Source: a virus
Length of the DNA stretch: 50,380 nt
Virus record (IMG/VR): IMGVR_UViG_3300045952_000042
Location: 1 to 50,380 of that record
Reading direction: 5' to 3' (one strand)
Part shown: positions 28,877 to 38,340 of the stretch, one piece after another
How positions within the stretch are numbered: position 1 is the stretch's first letter
Layout of the letters: each line of letters opens with the position of its first letter
Program-made: the position numbers and the translations under genes
The notes under the pieces: generated by a model
The model's database searches: none
What the model was told of the DNA's origin: nothing
What the model saw: the letters and a program-made list of their open reading frames with translations, nothing else

Positions 28877-30945
28877 GTGATTCCCCGAATGCCGCGGTTC
28901 GGCGCGCTGCCGCTTGCGATCCTACGATTGACCGCCGCGTTGTCAGCCCACGTCTGTCCGGAAGCAAGCGTCAGCACTTTCGAGACGTAGTTGATTGCGG
29001 TGTATTGCACGTTGCCGACACCGTTGATATGCACGTAGAACCCTCCCGCCTGCTCGCCGAAACTCGGCGCGCCGTCTTGAGGATCATCAAACCACGTCGC
29101 ATCGTCGACCGTTAGCGATGTGCTAGAAGAGCCTGCACCATTCGCCTGCGTGAGATTCACGCCCTGACCGATCGAGAGCGAGTCGGAGACCGGCAGATAC
29201 TCGCCGACGATATCCGTGACGTCGGCTTCCGCAGAGGCGGCCGGCGCATTGTCCAGATTCGCATCCGCCGTGAACGTGAAATTGGAGAACAGCGAAGGAT
29301 GATTCGCAAGCCACCACGTCACCGTCTGATTGCCAGCGCCATCACCGCCCGTGATGCTGATCCTGAAATCATCACCATCACGTGTAGCATCCTGGATGGT
29401 GCAGCCGTGCAGAATGCCATTCGGGAACGCACCCGCCATCGTCCGCCCAGTACCGAGGAAAATCAGGATAAGTTGATTGGTCCATCCGGAGCGTGGGTTG
29501 GACACAACGTCCCGCAGCACAAGATTCTTCATGCAGAAGTCAGAGAGCGGCGTCTGCCCATCTTCGCCGGAGCCCCACCAATCCACCGCGTAGAGCAACG
29601 GGCCACGTAGGTGATCGAACACGCAGTGAGCGATCCGGCAGCCTCGCGAATGATGACTCCACGCCGCAGCCTCGGAGAGAATCCCCTGCATCCGCCCGTT
29701 GCGCAGCACGCTATCAAAAAGCCCGTTGCGCGTGCCTTCGAGCTTCATGATCTCCGCCAGGTTCTGCGAGACGCCATCCTGCGGCAGCCCGTTGCGTTGG
29801 CGCACGAGTCCATAGGCATGCACGTCAAAAGCGTTCTGCGAGCCGACGATGCCGCATCGATTACCATCGGGCTCGGTGCTGGAGAATGTTGGCACCGTCG
29901 CCCAGGAGTTGTTGCACGAGATACCGCGGATCGCGCCGGATCCCGAGTAGATGCCGCCCGGATCGTGACCGATACGATTCCAGAAACGCCCCGACGCGCC
30001 ACCGTCGTACAAGTGCCGCACCGCATTCGCATTGCCGCGCCAGATCGCTAAGCCGTCGCCGAAGTCGTTGCCGTCCGGGTAGTAGCAGGTGCCGATCTGC
30101 TCGAAGTCCACCTCAAAGCGGCCACGCGCCGTCGTGTTCGGCGACGTGTCGATCGCGTTCCAGCCCGCGGTGCGCGTGACCTTGCACTCCAGCTCGTAGT
30201 CGGATGAGTTGATGCGGATGCCGTTGGTGATGTGCGCTACGGACTCCGGTGCGTCGCCTTTTTGCACTTGCCCGCCACCGGAGCCAAAAACAATCTCGCC
30301 ATCGACCACGAAGTACGAAGACTCACTCTCGCGCAGCACGCTGATAAACGGCACGTTGATATTGATCGCATAGTTGATCTGCCCGGAGGACGGCCCAAGC
30401 AGATACACGAGCCCGGTGCCGTTCACGCGCAGTCGGATGCGGTGCGTGTTATTGGTGCCTGCATTCTGCGGATTGAACGGCTGATTTCGATAGTTGCCAG
30501 GCGCGACCATGATGTCGACGTGACCGCTCGCGTGTGCCACGACTTGATTCGCGCGCGTGATCGTGGCCCACGGTCCAGTTGAGCCTGACGTAAACGTCGC
30601 CGATAACCCGGTCCAGCTATCGCTACCGGTAGCACCGTTCACATAGTACGTCTGCGCCGCGCTCGGGCTGCCTTGCACGACGATCGAGAAGGTCGTCTGC
30701 CGCGTTGCCCCGCCGGGCGCGGTCGCCGTGACCGTGATCGGATGCGTGCCGGCGACTGAGGTTGAGCCCGTGATGTCGCCGGTGGAGGAGCTGATCGAAA
30801 GCCCGGAGGGTAAGCCGGTCGCGCCAAACGACAATACGCCCTTATCCTCCGCATCGACGAAGTTCGCAGCGACGCTGAACGACACCGCAGCCTCCGGCTC
30901 GTGCTCTTGATCCGGTATCGGCGTGACGAGCGTAGGTGCGGTCAT
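28873..30945 (-). CDS. tailspike with Ig domain and beta-helix
   Basis: A 690-residue protein from ATG 30945, in an ATGA overlap with the tail-tip gene. Residues about 5-95 are an Ig/cadherin-like domain (FGATGLPSGLSISSSTGDIT). From YYVNGATGSDSWTGLSATF (about 98) to about 560 the pattern of short strands and turns with GNYRNQPF, HVDIMVAPG and repeated N/G turns fits a pectate-lyase-like right-handed beta-helix, as in depolymerase tailspikes. The C-terminal 120 residues (SLTVDDATWFDDPQ, GGFYVHINGVGN) form another beta domain. It probably binds or degrades a surface polysaccharide; catalytic residues were not identified. Confidence 0.78.
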   Translation of the reverse strand: MTAPTLVTPIPDQEHEPEAAVSFSVAANFVDAEDKGVLSFGATGLPSGLSISSSTGDITGSTSVAGTHPITVTATAPGGATRQTTFSIVVQGSPSAAQTYYVNGATGSDSWTGLSATFTSGSTGPWATITRANQVVAHASGHVDIMVAPGNYRNQPFNPQNAGTNNTHRIRLRVNGTGLVYLLGPSSGQINYAININVPFISVLRESESSYFVVDGEIVFGSGGGQVQKGDAPESVAHITNGIRINSSDYELECKVTRTAGWNAIDTSPNTTARGRFEVDFEQIGTCYYPDGNDFGDGLAIWRGNANAVRHLYDGGASGRFWNRIGHDPGGIYSGSGAIRGISCNNSWATVPTFSSTEPDGNRCGIVGSQNAFDVHAYGLVRQRNGLPQDGVSQNLAEIMKLEGTRNGLFDSVLRNGRMQGILSEAAAWSHHSRGCRIAHCVFDHLRGPLLYAVDWWGSGEDGQTPLSDFCMKNLVLRDVVSNPRSGWTNQLILIFLGTGRTMAGAFPNGILHGCTIQDATRDGDDFRISITGGDGAGNQTVTWWLANHPSLFSNFTFTADANLDNAPAASAEADVTDIVGEYLPVSDSLSIGQGVNLTQANGAGSSSTSLTVDDATWFDDPQDGAPSFGEQAGGFYVHINGVGNVQYTAINYVSKVLTLASGQTWADNAAVNRRIASGSAPNRGIRGIT

Positions 30946-33900
30946 GACGAGGACTTCCGCACGCGGCAAACGTAGAGATTAAATTCGTCGCTCGCCTCCG
31001 GTGCGCTGATGGCTAAACCGACCTGCATATAGTCGGCCTCCAGTATCTGCGCGTGCGCGAACAGATCCGTGATGGTGAACGTGACCGATTGCACGTCGCC
31101 CGCGATCAAGTCCTCCACGAGGATCCGATCTTCCGGAACCGGACCGCCCGGCACGATCTTATAGCAGCGTGGAGTCAACGCATTGAGCACAATCGGATAG
31201 ATAATCAAGCCGAACTCCACCACGCTGCCGATGCTCACCACGTCCTGTAGAATGTACTGGACGTTAACCGTGACGGTGTTCGTGATGTTCAGAAGATTTC
31301 GGCTAATGCCGAGCATCTGACCACCAGCCAACGTCCCGTCGACGGCAAAAAGCAGCGCATTGCCGCCGTTCAATCCTGCGCCCACCACGAGCTGCGCCGA
31401 GTGCGGGTCGTCCGCAACCGCTACGCTGCCAAAGCCGGTCCAGAACTCCGCATCATCCGCCGCCGAGAAGTTGCCGTCCGCGAGCTCGTCGAGCGCGATG
31501 TTGCTCGTGACTCTGCGTACCTCGATGTAATCGATCTCGCAAGCCGCATTGCTGCCGACCGGTTGATTGCACTCGATGATCGGCCGGATGTACTGCGCTC
31601 GCGTGAACGGCGAGTTAAGCGCGTGAATGAACGACGGATGCCACGGACTATTGAAACGATCCATCGGCAGGTTCAGGTGCTGGCTGTCCGGCGGATTGTT
31701 CGGATAGTCCTCCGATCCCGTGATCCATGCGAACGCGCGCTGCCATTCTGGATAGTTCGCAAGGTCCACCGCTGAGCATAGGCTGCGATTCGGGATCGAG
31801 CCTACGCCTGTCGGATTACCAGCCCCGTCGATCGTTGCGTCTAGCGTTGCGCCGAAAAAGCCAATGCTCAACAACTCGTTGCCAGCCTCGTGCTCCGCCG
31901 CACGAAAGCGCGTCGAGCACTCGTAAAGCTGGCTGGCATCGTACGGCACGAATCGTCGATACAGCGCTCGCATCGCGCCGGTGACGCGCATCGAATTGCC
32001 GCCATTGATGCCGTTTGCGTTAAACGAGATCGTCGGATTGCCGCTGATGAGCCACTCACGCTCGAAGTCTTCTCTCGACGTATAGTTGTCGAACGTCTCA
32101 AGCCAATGATCTGATTCCTGATACGGCGCTCCGCCGGTTGCCCGAAAGCCATCGTCTGCATCGGAACTCCACTCCGAGCGCCGCGCACCTTTGACCGTAT
32201 ACGCCCACAGCCACTTCGTTTGAATCTTATCGTACGGAATCCGAAACCACTGCCCGCGCCCGGTCTCTACCCGCACGGCATTGGCGCGGTCGTTGTCGAT
32301 CGACCCGTATATTTGGATTCGGTCGTACGCTATTTCGGGTAAAACCTCTAGCGTGACCTCGACTCCATAGTCCGTGGCGACGTAGCTCGCGAATACCGGC
32401 TTCGGCGGCAGCTCCGGATCGCCCTCGCCGAGCGCCACCTCACTCACCAGATACACGACCTTGCTGTGCGTGTCCCAGTGATCCCCCACGCCGATGCCCG
32501 GCTCATCGCCGGTGATCGGATCGCCCGGCCCGGCGCCTTGAATCACGCTCACGCGATTGCCGGTCTGAATCGTCGCGCCGTGATCGGCGACGACGTGCCC
32601 GGACAAGTCCGGCGCAATCGCTTCCGTGTTGTCCATGATGATCACGATGCTGCCCGGCGCGCCGCCGCCACCCCCGCCTGGGTACATCACGTGATCACCC
32701 AAGGTCATGCTCGTCGACGCCGCACCATCGAGACCGCTAACGTTGATCTCGCCGTTCAGGCCGAACTCCAAGCCGCGACATGTGATCACAATGCCGCCGC
32801 CGCCCGCGCCGCCCGCGCCGCCGAGACGCTTGACGACGTGACTGCCGCCGCTCGACTCCGTGAGCGGCTGCCCGTAAATGCCGGGCGTCCCGCGTAGATC
32901 CGCCTGCAGTCCGGTCAGCGCGCCTGCTTCGAGCTTGACGTGCCAGTCGATGAGGCTCGATTGACCGATACGGCTCGGCCCCGCGATGCGACTAACGACA
33001 TCGGCACCGGACAACGGAATGTTTTGCAGCCCGGCCGAGCCGCGCGTCGAGCCCATTGTCTGCACGTCGAAGGACTCTTGAAGGACATACGGATCATTGA
33101 CGACGTGCGGTGTTGTGATCGCCGCCAACCCGCCGCCGATCGACGATAGCGTGCCGTTGATCGTCAACGTGCCGAGCACGCGCAGCTGGATATTCTGCCC
33201 CCAACTCAACGTCACGCCTTCGTCGATCGTGAGGTTGCTCATGTGATAGAAGATCACATTGCTCGCGCGCAGATCGTCGCCGCCACCGAGTGCAATATTA
33301 GTCGTGAGATGACCGGCAACGATCGTCGCACCAGCAGCGGTCAGCGACACGCCCTCGCTCTCGTACCAGCTATCCTCTAGCGGCGTGAAGTCATTTACGG
33401 GCACCGTCGGCAACGTCTGCACCGACGAGCCGAAGAGCATCAGATTGCACTCGCCGGTGATCCAGTTCATCGACGCTTGCTGCACTTCCATCGCTCGATC
33501 AAACGTCCCGGTGTCGCTATAGTCATCGAGGCTCGGCAGCGTGACCTTCACCACGTCGCCGACTTCGAGCACGTTCAGATACGGCATGCCGACGAGATCC
33601 AGATAGATCGGCGGCGCACCGTAGCGCGACGACAAGCCAAGCCACGTGCGCCGTATGCCAATCGCGCTGTGCTGCGTGACCGGCATCCCTTTAAATTGCA
33701 TGGTCCGGGCAGCGCCGATTCCGTGCGTCGCTATGGATTCGTCATTGAAAAACGTAGAGCGGCGAGTGAAGCCGTCGCCGTCCCAGTTGTAGTCGATGGT
33801 CAGCTGGTTGATGACGCCGTCTTGATCGTGCTGCAGAGGACCGTGGCTGACTACATGCTCGGGCTCGATATACGCCACGACCGACGAGCGCGCGAGCACG

Positions 33901-34970
33901 GCGGTAAAGCGCTTGAGCTTGAGCTTGCCCTCCGGCGTGATCGCAAGAAAGCACCCAGCTGGCCGCAGCAACTCTTCTTCGATGAAGCGCTTCGCGTCGG
34001 ACTTCGCGACGTGAATGAATCGCATGATCAGGCCGGCGCCGCCGGACAGATCGTCGTCGTCGTGAAAGTCCGCGCCGACTTGTGAGAACGAATCAGCATC
34101 GACGTTCGCAGGGTCAATGCCGCAGTGCCAGTGCTCCGGCAACGTAATCGCGGTGCCGAGAATCGTGCCGGTCATCAGCGCATAGGCGATCTGCACGACC
34201 GTGCCTTCCAGATACGGAAACTCGATGATCTCCGGCCACTGATCCGGATCAGTGCCGGAGACCTCCACCGCTGACGCCACGCTGTTCACGTCGCGCGTGC
34301 AGCCAAGAAAGCGCGGCGGGTCGTCCGTTGCGATATCGGTGTAACGAATGATCTCTTTGGTCTTCTTCACCATCACGTAGCCGACGAGCTGCAGCCTCGC
34401 GTCGGTGAAGTACTCGGTGTGCTGCAGGCGCTCGAAGCCCTCGGTCGAGCGCACGTACAGCGTCGTTTCCGTGGCCGTGATCGTCTCGGTGAGCCGCGTC
34501 GACTTCAGATTGAAGATCTCGGTGCGCAGATCTAGCTGCCGATCGCTCGCCGAGAAAATGTACAGCCCGGTGTCGTTCGCGATCACCCCGGTGAGCTGAT
34601 ACGTGGCAACCCGTCGCCACGTGCCGTCTGCGAAATTATCAGTGTCGCCGGTAAAGACGCGGACCTCGTTATGACGCGGCCCCTCGAACTCGTTGAACAA
34701 GTTGCTCCGCAATTCGTCTGTGAGCGCAGCGTCGAGATCGACGGCACTGAAGCTGAACGAGCCGATCGTCGAGCGCGCTTCGTCTGGAAAGAGCTCGTGA
34801 CTGACACTCGCACATTCCTTCAAGCAACCGTGCACGACGTTGCCGGGAACGTTGCTGATAGCAGGTTTATTGGTGAGGTAGATCGATTCGACGTCGAAGA
34901 TGATGCCGATCACTACCCGTGGCTCGCGTAGCACAGTCGTCAGACGCGAGCCGGTCGGATCAGTGCGCAT
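30942..34970 (-). CDS. tail-tip/hub protein, J-like
   Basis: A 1342-residue protein, the largest in the genome. Residues about 1-450 match a tail hub or tail-tip assembly (KECASVSHELFPDEARSTIG, LQLVGYVMVKKTKEIIRYTD, and a GDVVKVTLPSLDDY segment typical of hub domains). Residues about 530-800 hold TIDEGVTLSWGQNIQLRVLG then GTLTINGTLSSIGG, and Gly-rich patches (GGAGGAGGGGIVI, PGGGGGGAPGSIVII) reminiscent of receptor-binding tips. The last 400 residues are beta rich and include carbohydrate-module-like segments. It probably combines the tail-tip hub and central fibre. It is encoded after the tape measure block and before the tailspikes. Confidence 0.8.
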   Translation of the reverse strand: MRTDPTGSRLTTVLREPRVVIGIIFDVESIYLTNKPAISNVPGNVVHGCLKECASVSHELFPDEARSTIGSFSFSAVDLDAALTDELRSNLFNEFEGPRHNEVRVFTGDTDNFADGTWRRVATYQLTGVIANDTGLYIFSASDRQLDLRTEIFNLKSTRLTETITATETTLYVRSTEGFERLQHTEYFTDARLQLVGYVMVKKTKEIIRYTDIATDDPPRFLGCTRDVNSVASAVEVSGTDPDQWPEIIEFPYLEGTVVQIAYALMTGTILGTAITLPEHWHCGIDPANVDADSFSQVGADFHDDDDLSGGAGLIMRFIHVAKSDAKRFIEEELLRPAGCFLAITPEGKLKLKRFTAVLARSSVVAYIEPEHVVSHGPLQHDQDGVINQLTIDYNWDGDGFTRRSTFFNDESIATHGIGAARTMQFKGMPVTQHSAIGIRRTWLGLSSRYGAPPIYLDLVGMPYLNVLEVGDVVKVTLPSLDDYSDTGTFDRAMEVQQASMNWITGECNLMLFGSSVQTLPTVPVNDFTPLEDSWYESEGVSLTAAGATIVAGHLTTNIALGGGDDLRASNVIFYHMSNLTIDEGVTLSWGQNIQLRVLGTLTINGTLSSIGGGLAAITTPHVVNDPYVLQESFDVQTMGSTRGSAGLQNIPLSGADVVSRIAGPSRIGQSSLIDWHVKLEAGALTGLQADLRGTPGIYGQPLTESSGGSHVVKRLGGAGGAGGGGIVITCRGLEFGLNGEINVSGLDGAASTSMTLGDHVMYPGGGGGGAPGSIVIIMDNTEAIAPDLSGHVVADHGATIQTGNRVSVIQGAGPGDPITGDEPGIGVGDHWDTHSKVVYLVSEVALGEGDPELPPKPVFASYVATDYGVEVTLEVLPEIAYDRIQIYGSIDNDRANAVRVETGRGQWFRIPYDKIQTKWLWAYTVKGARRSEWSSDADDGFRATGGAPYQESDHWLETFDNYTSREDFEREWLISGNPTISFNANGINGGNSMRVTGAMRALYRRFVPYDASQLYECSTRFRAAEHEAGNELLSIGFFGATLDATIDGAGNPTGVGSIPNRSLCSAVDLANYPEWQRAFAWITGSEDYPNNPPDSQHLNLPMDRFNSPWHPSFIHALNSPFTRAQYIRPIIECNQPVGSNAACEIDYIEVRRVTSNIALDELADGNFSAADDAEFWTGFGSVAVADDPHSAQLVVGAGLNGGNALLFAVDGTLAGGQMLGISRNLLNITNTVTVNVQYILQDVVSIGSVVEFGLIIYPIVLNALTPRCYKIVPGGPVPEDRILVEDLIAGDVQSVTFTITDLFAHAQILEADYMQVGLAISAPEASDEFNLYVCRVRKSSS

Positions 34971-34994
34971 ATCTAGTTGAACTGCAAGCCGTTA

Positions 34995-35022
34995 TTGGGC
35001 GGCTCGCCGCGCGTGGTACGAT
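34995..35022 (+). promoter_or_regulatory. putative promoter of the secreted moron
   Basis: -35 TTGGGC (34995-35000), 16-base spacer, -10 TACGAT (35017-35022), with GGAGG at 35035-35039 and ATG at 35047. The match is moderate, but a plus-strand gene inside a leftward operon needs its own promoter. Confidence 0.45.
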
Positions 35023-35046
35023 CGCGCGCGATTTGGAGGCATAGAT

Positions 35047-35532
35047 ATGCGGCTTCTAGCTTCACTAGTGTTTTTCCTTTGGGCGTCAGTAGCCCTTGCG
35101 GGGAATCGAGTCGACGAGCTTTTTGGTGAAGGCGTATTTGGCGTCACTTGGGGTATGACGCTTGATCAAGTGCGCTCAATTCACCCGAACGGCGCAAGTC
35201 CAAAATACAGTTTGCCGATTGCGCCTATCTACGAAATGCAGGACGCGCGTCCTGTGCTCGAGATACCGCGCCACAAGAAAGCAAAAATCAGCTTCATATT
35301 CCACGAAGATCAACGACTCGTCGGCATCTCTGTCGACTTCCCAGATTGCGCCATCTTGAGCGCAAAACTGTTCTCGATCTTAGGCCCGCCTGATTCAACC
35401 TTCGCCGGATCAGAATGGTATACCGAAGATCTATACATCAGCGTCAATAACTTTCCAGAGTGCTACATGATGATTGCCACGGCATCCTCTATTCGTGAAT
35501 CCGTGGACAAATCTTCACTGGGTCTGAACTAA
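35047..35532 (+). CDS. secreted protein, probable lysogenic-conversion moron
   Basis: A 161-residue protein with a clear signal peptide (MRLLASLVFFLWASVALA, cleavage before Gly-Asn). The mature part has FGVTWGMTLDQVRSIHPNG, a motif found at the start of small bacterial periplasmic proteins, then mixed strands with Cys at FPDCAI and FPECYM that could form a disulfide. It has GGAGG seven bases before its ATG. It is on the opposite strand to all neighbouring tail genes, is visibly AT richer, and its stop overlaps the stop of the converging tail gene. These features mark a moron expressed from the prophage. Function unknown; envelope modification or exclusion is possible. Confidence 0.75.
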   Translation: MRLLASLVFFLWASVALAGNRVDELFGEGVFGVTWGMTLDQVRSIHPNGASPKYSLPIAPIYEMQDARPVLEIPRHKKAKISFIFHEDQRLVGISVDFPDCAILSAKLFSILGPPDSTFAGSEWYTEDLYISVNNFPECYMMIATASSIRESVDKSSLGLN

Positions 35533-35948
35533 GGCACCGTGATAAAGCGGAAGGTATAAGAAGCCAGCGATTCGCGGGATGGATGAAGCGGCTCGACATA
35601 TCCATCACTATCGAGCACGACATTAGTCCACGATATGCTTCCGCCCTCGCTCGCAAACTGCCCAGGGCTAAACTCAAACGCTTCGCCCGACTCGACACTA
35701 TCGAGAAATTGCACGAGCAGAGCACCGGTCGGATCCCAGACCACCGGCTTCGTTTGAATATCCCACGCTTGCTGGCCGGCGTAGTAATAGGCAGCCTGCG
35801 CACCCGTTAACGACCGATGATGCACTACATTGACCACACGCGCGCGTGTAAGACCCGCGTATGCAATGGGCAAATCGTAGGTCACGACTGTATCTACTGT
35901 CGTCGGCGGTTGAAGCGACCGCTTCGCTGTGTAACGTACGACGGCCAT
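35529..35948 (-). CDS. minor tail protein
   Basis: A 139-residue protein between tape measure and tail tip: a beta-rich pattern with VVTYDLPIAYAGLTRARVVN, QTKPVVWDPTGALLVQFLDS and SLASYTFRFITVP. Its place suggests a distal tail or tail-tip connector. No other small tail-tip genes (lambda M, L, K, I equivalents) are present, so it and the long tail-tip protein may cover those roles. Its stop overlaps the moron's stop. Confidence 0.6.
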   Translation of the reverse strand: MAVVRYTAKRSLQPPTTVDTVVTYDLPIAYAGLTRARVVNVVHHRSLTGAQAAYYYAGQQAWDIQTKPVVWDPTGALLVQFLDSVESGEAFEFSPGQFASEGGSISWTNVVLDSDGYVEPLHPSRESLASYTFRFITVP

Positions 35949-37760
35949 TTAGGGTGTTACCAACATTTGAGCTTGTCGACTATCTCGGCCGAACAGGATC
36001 ACGTCCTTTCCATCTGTGGCCTCACGAATAGCGGCAATCAACTGCCGTTTCACATGCTCATCCCAGCCGAACAGTGAGCCGATGTGAATCTCGACGATGC
36101 CCTGACGTCGACGATCTACAGCCGTGCCATCTGCAGCCGTGGCACCTGGACGGGTGCTGATTGGATTGGTGAACGAGCCGAGAGAGCCATTCGACTGCAT
36201 CACGTTGGCCGCTTCGGTCAGTCCCGATAGCACGTTGAGCGCAATAGCCTGCCCGACCGCCACCGCGCCTCGAGCCTTCACCGCGTAATACGCCTTGAAG
36301 GCCGTAGCGAGGGACGGTGGGTAGCCCGGAATTAATTGCGACTGGAACGCCTGCACCGCGGCGAGATCCCAAGCGATCTTCGTCCGCCGTACCGCAACGA
36401 GCTTCTCGAACGCAATTGCGGCAAGCTGCACGGCTTTTTGTTGGCCGAACACAGCAGTCGCAAGCGACGCAATCTGATTCGAGATATCCGCGCGAAACTG
36501 CAGCTCGTCGAGCTTTGCCTCTTGTACGGCGCGATGCTCTTCCCACGCAGCATTGACCGCCATCTGCGTGCGCTGTTGGTGCTGCTCCTCGAGAAAGCGG
36601 GTGTACTCCTCCTCGAGCTTTCGTTTCGCGTCGTCGATCTCGATCAACGCCGGAATCATGGCCATCTTGCCGCCGGCCATCTGCCCACCTAATGGACTGA
36701 CTGGCGACGTGACCTGCAGCGCATCGATCGACGCCTCGTAGGCGTCTTTCATCGCATTGGCTGCGTCGACTTGCTCCTGATTGGCTGCGCGTTGCGTCTC
36801 CGCACGCTTGTTCGCCTCGAACTCTAGCCCGCGCTCAATCTGTGTGATCTGCATCAGCAGGTCCGCACGATGCGCGAGCTCTTTGGTCAGTAGCGGTTCG
36901 TTCGCGCCAAGCGCGCCAGCCTTCTTCGCAGCCTGCAGCCCCTCGATCAGCCGTTCAGACGCACGGAGCTCGTTCTGCAGCTCCTGAAGTGGTGAGCGTT
37001 CGAAGATACCGAAGAACGCGGCCAGATCGACCGTGGTCTCGATGATGGCATTGCGTAGACTGCCGCTAATGGTCGCCGACAATGCCTCAAACTCATCGCG
37101 CAGAGCCTCAGCCTGCTCGATGTTCTCGTTTGTGATGAAGCCTTTGAACTTCGCCTGTGCCTCGTCCAGTGCCGCGATGCCGCCGGACAATGCAGCCGCA
37201 AGTTGTGGCCCGACCTGTCGACCGAATAGATCCGTTGCGCGACTTGCACGGACAGCACCGGATTCGATCTCCGCGAGTTCGCGCAACACATTGCGCAGAG
37301 CATCTTCTGTATTGACAGCCCGCCCGGTGGAGTCAACGAACGCAACGCCAAGATCCTGAAACGACTTCGCCGCCGTCTTGCTGCCGTTGATCGCATCGCC
37401 GAGCACCTGATTGAACTTAGCGAGTGCGACGTCGGTTTGCTGTGCAGCTATGCCGCCAAGATCATCAAACGCAAATCGTAATTTCTGCAGAGTTTCGGCG
37501 CTGACGTCGGCAGCTTTGGCAACCTTGCCGATGCTGTCGGCCATCTCGAGCGAGGCCACGGCAAACCGCGTGACCGCTGTAATCGCAAGCGCACTCGAGA
37601 TACCAACGCCCAGCAGGTTGAACGCCTTGCGGATTTTCTCAAGCGCCGTCGTCTGCTGACGGTGAAACTGCTCGAGCTTGCGGTTTGCCTTGTCGAGCTC
37701 CGCTCTGAATCGGCTCGATTCAGCCTCGAGTGCTACGACATAGCGGGCAAGATCGGTCAC
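35949..37760 (-). CDS. tape measure protein
   Basis: A 603-residue protein from GTG 37760. The N-terminus (YVVALEAESSRFRAELDKAN, RKLEQFHRQQ) is the usual tape measure start, followed by hydrophobic segments (LLGVGISSALAITAVTRFAV), coiled-coil helices and a long Ala-rich helical C-terminal half. It sets tail length and may form the DNA channel. At 603 residues it predicts a rather short tail by tape-measure standards. It follows the frameshifted chaperone genes, as in lambda G-T-H. Confidence 0.88.
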   Translation of the reverse strand: MTDLARYVVALEAESSRFRAELDKANRKLEQFHRQQTTALEKIRKAFNLLGVGISSALAITAVTRFAVASLEMADSIGKVAKAADVSAETLQKLRFAFDDLGGIAAQQTDVALAKFNQVLGDAINGSKTAAKSFQDLGVAFVDSTGRAVNTEDALRNVLRELAEIESGAVRASRATDLFGRQVGPQLAAALSGGIAALDEAQAKFKGFITNENIEQAEALRDEFEALSATISGSLRNAIIETTVDLAAFFGIFERSPLQELQNELRASERLIEGLQAAKKAGALGANEPLLTKELAHRADLLMQITQIERGLEFEANKRAETQRAANQEQVDAANAMKDAYEASIDALQVTSPVSPLGGQMAGGKMAMIPALIEIDDAKRKLEEEYTRFLEEQHQQRTQMAVNAAWEEHRAVQEAKLDELQFRADISNQIASLATAVFGQQKAVQLAAIAFEKLVAVRRTKIAWDLAAVQAFQSQLIPGYPPSLATAFKAYYAVKARGAVAVGQAIALNVLSGLTEAANVMQSNGSLGSFTNPISTRPGATAADGTAVDRRRQGIVEIHIGSLFGWDEHVKRQLIAAIREATDGKDVILFGRDSRQAQMLVTP

Positions 37761-37763
37761 GGA

Positions 37764-38087
37764 TTAATTCGCCTTTTTGCTCAATGCGTCGAGCATTGCC
37801 ACGGTGCGCCTATCGTTGCGCTCTGCGCGAGTTGCGGGATCGATGTAGAAAAACTCGGACGGCTTGACCGGCTGGGAGCCGGGCGCGCGGTTTGCGTTCG
37901 CGAGAATGGTTGCGACGATGGAAGTGTGCCAGTTGTCCCTGATCGCTCCGAACGGTTCGAGTCGTTCGTATTCCTGCCACTCGGCTATGAGGTAAGCAGG
38001 TAGTGCCTCGACTTGCCTAACATCCCACCCGAGAGCTAAAGCGAGGCGGAAGATGAACCGTCGCTCTGGGTGGGTTCGGAGTTTTTT
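37764..38087 (-). CDS. tail assembly chaperone T region, reached by -1 frameshift
   Basis: An open frame without its own start codon. After the slippery A AAA AAC it continues for 105 codons in the -1 frame with RFIFRLALALGWDVRQVEAL, WQEYERLEPFGAIRDNW and PVKPSEFFYIDP, which match the T part of GT proteins (DUF4035 type: FRLALALG...ALP...EW...LEPFG). The predicted fusion is about 191 residues. It ends at a TAA four bases before the tape measure start. In lambda the GT protein coats the tape measure during assembly. Confidence 0.85.
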   Translation of the reverse strand, partial: KKLRTHPERRFIFRLALALGWDVRQVEALPAYLIAEWQEYERLEPFGAIRDNWHTSIVATILANANRAPGSQPVKPSEFFYIDPATRAERNDRRTVAMLDALSKKAN

Positions 38088-38338
38088 GCGGCATCGACTC
38101 CCGACAGCTCATACACCTTCAGCCCAATCTCAGACAGAAGCCGCATCGGCACCGCTGCCGCGACGCTGTCTACGGTCTCGCCATTCCAATCGAGCACACC
38201 GTATTTGCAGACGATCGCAAGCGCATCAGGACCGGGCTTGCCTTGCATCTCGAAATACGCTTTCGCGCTCAACTCTTGAATCTTGAGCTTGCCGAGCCCA
38301 GCGACTTCGATCTCTGTTGTTTTTAGTAGTGACTGCAT
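38036..38338 (-). CDS. tail assembly chaperone G
   Basis: A 100-residue protein. Residues 8-75 (TEIEVAGLGKLKIQELSAKA, EIGLKVYELSGVDA) fit phage tail chaperone G-like proteins that precede the tape measure gene. It ends SSSASL at a TAG. A fraction of ribosomes should slip at 38087-38081 to make the longer GT protein. It follows the major tail protein by two bases. Confidence 0.8.
   Translation of the reverse strand: MQSLLKTTEIEVAGLGKLKIQELSAKAYFEMQGKPGPDALAIVCKYGVLDWNGETVDSVAAAVPMRLLSEIGLKVYELSGVDAAKNSEPTQSDGSSSASL
38081..38087 (-). promoter_or_regulatory. A AAA AAC programmed -1 slippery heptamer
   Basis: In the zero frame of the G gene the codons are GCA AAA AAC, giving the canonical heptamer A AAA AAC at codons 84-86. 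The -1 frame is open from here and matches the T chaperone. A short region of potential pairing follows but no clear pseudoknot was verified. Confidence 0.88.
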
Positions 38339-38340
38339 GG

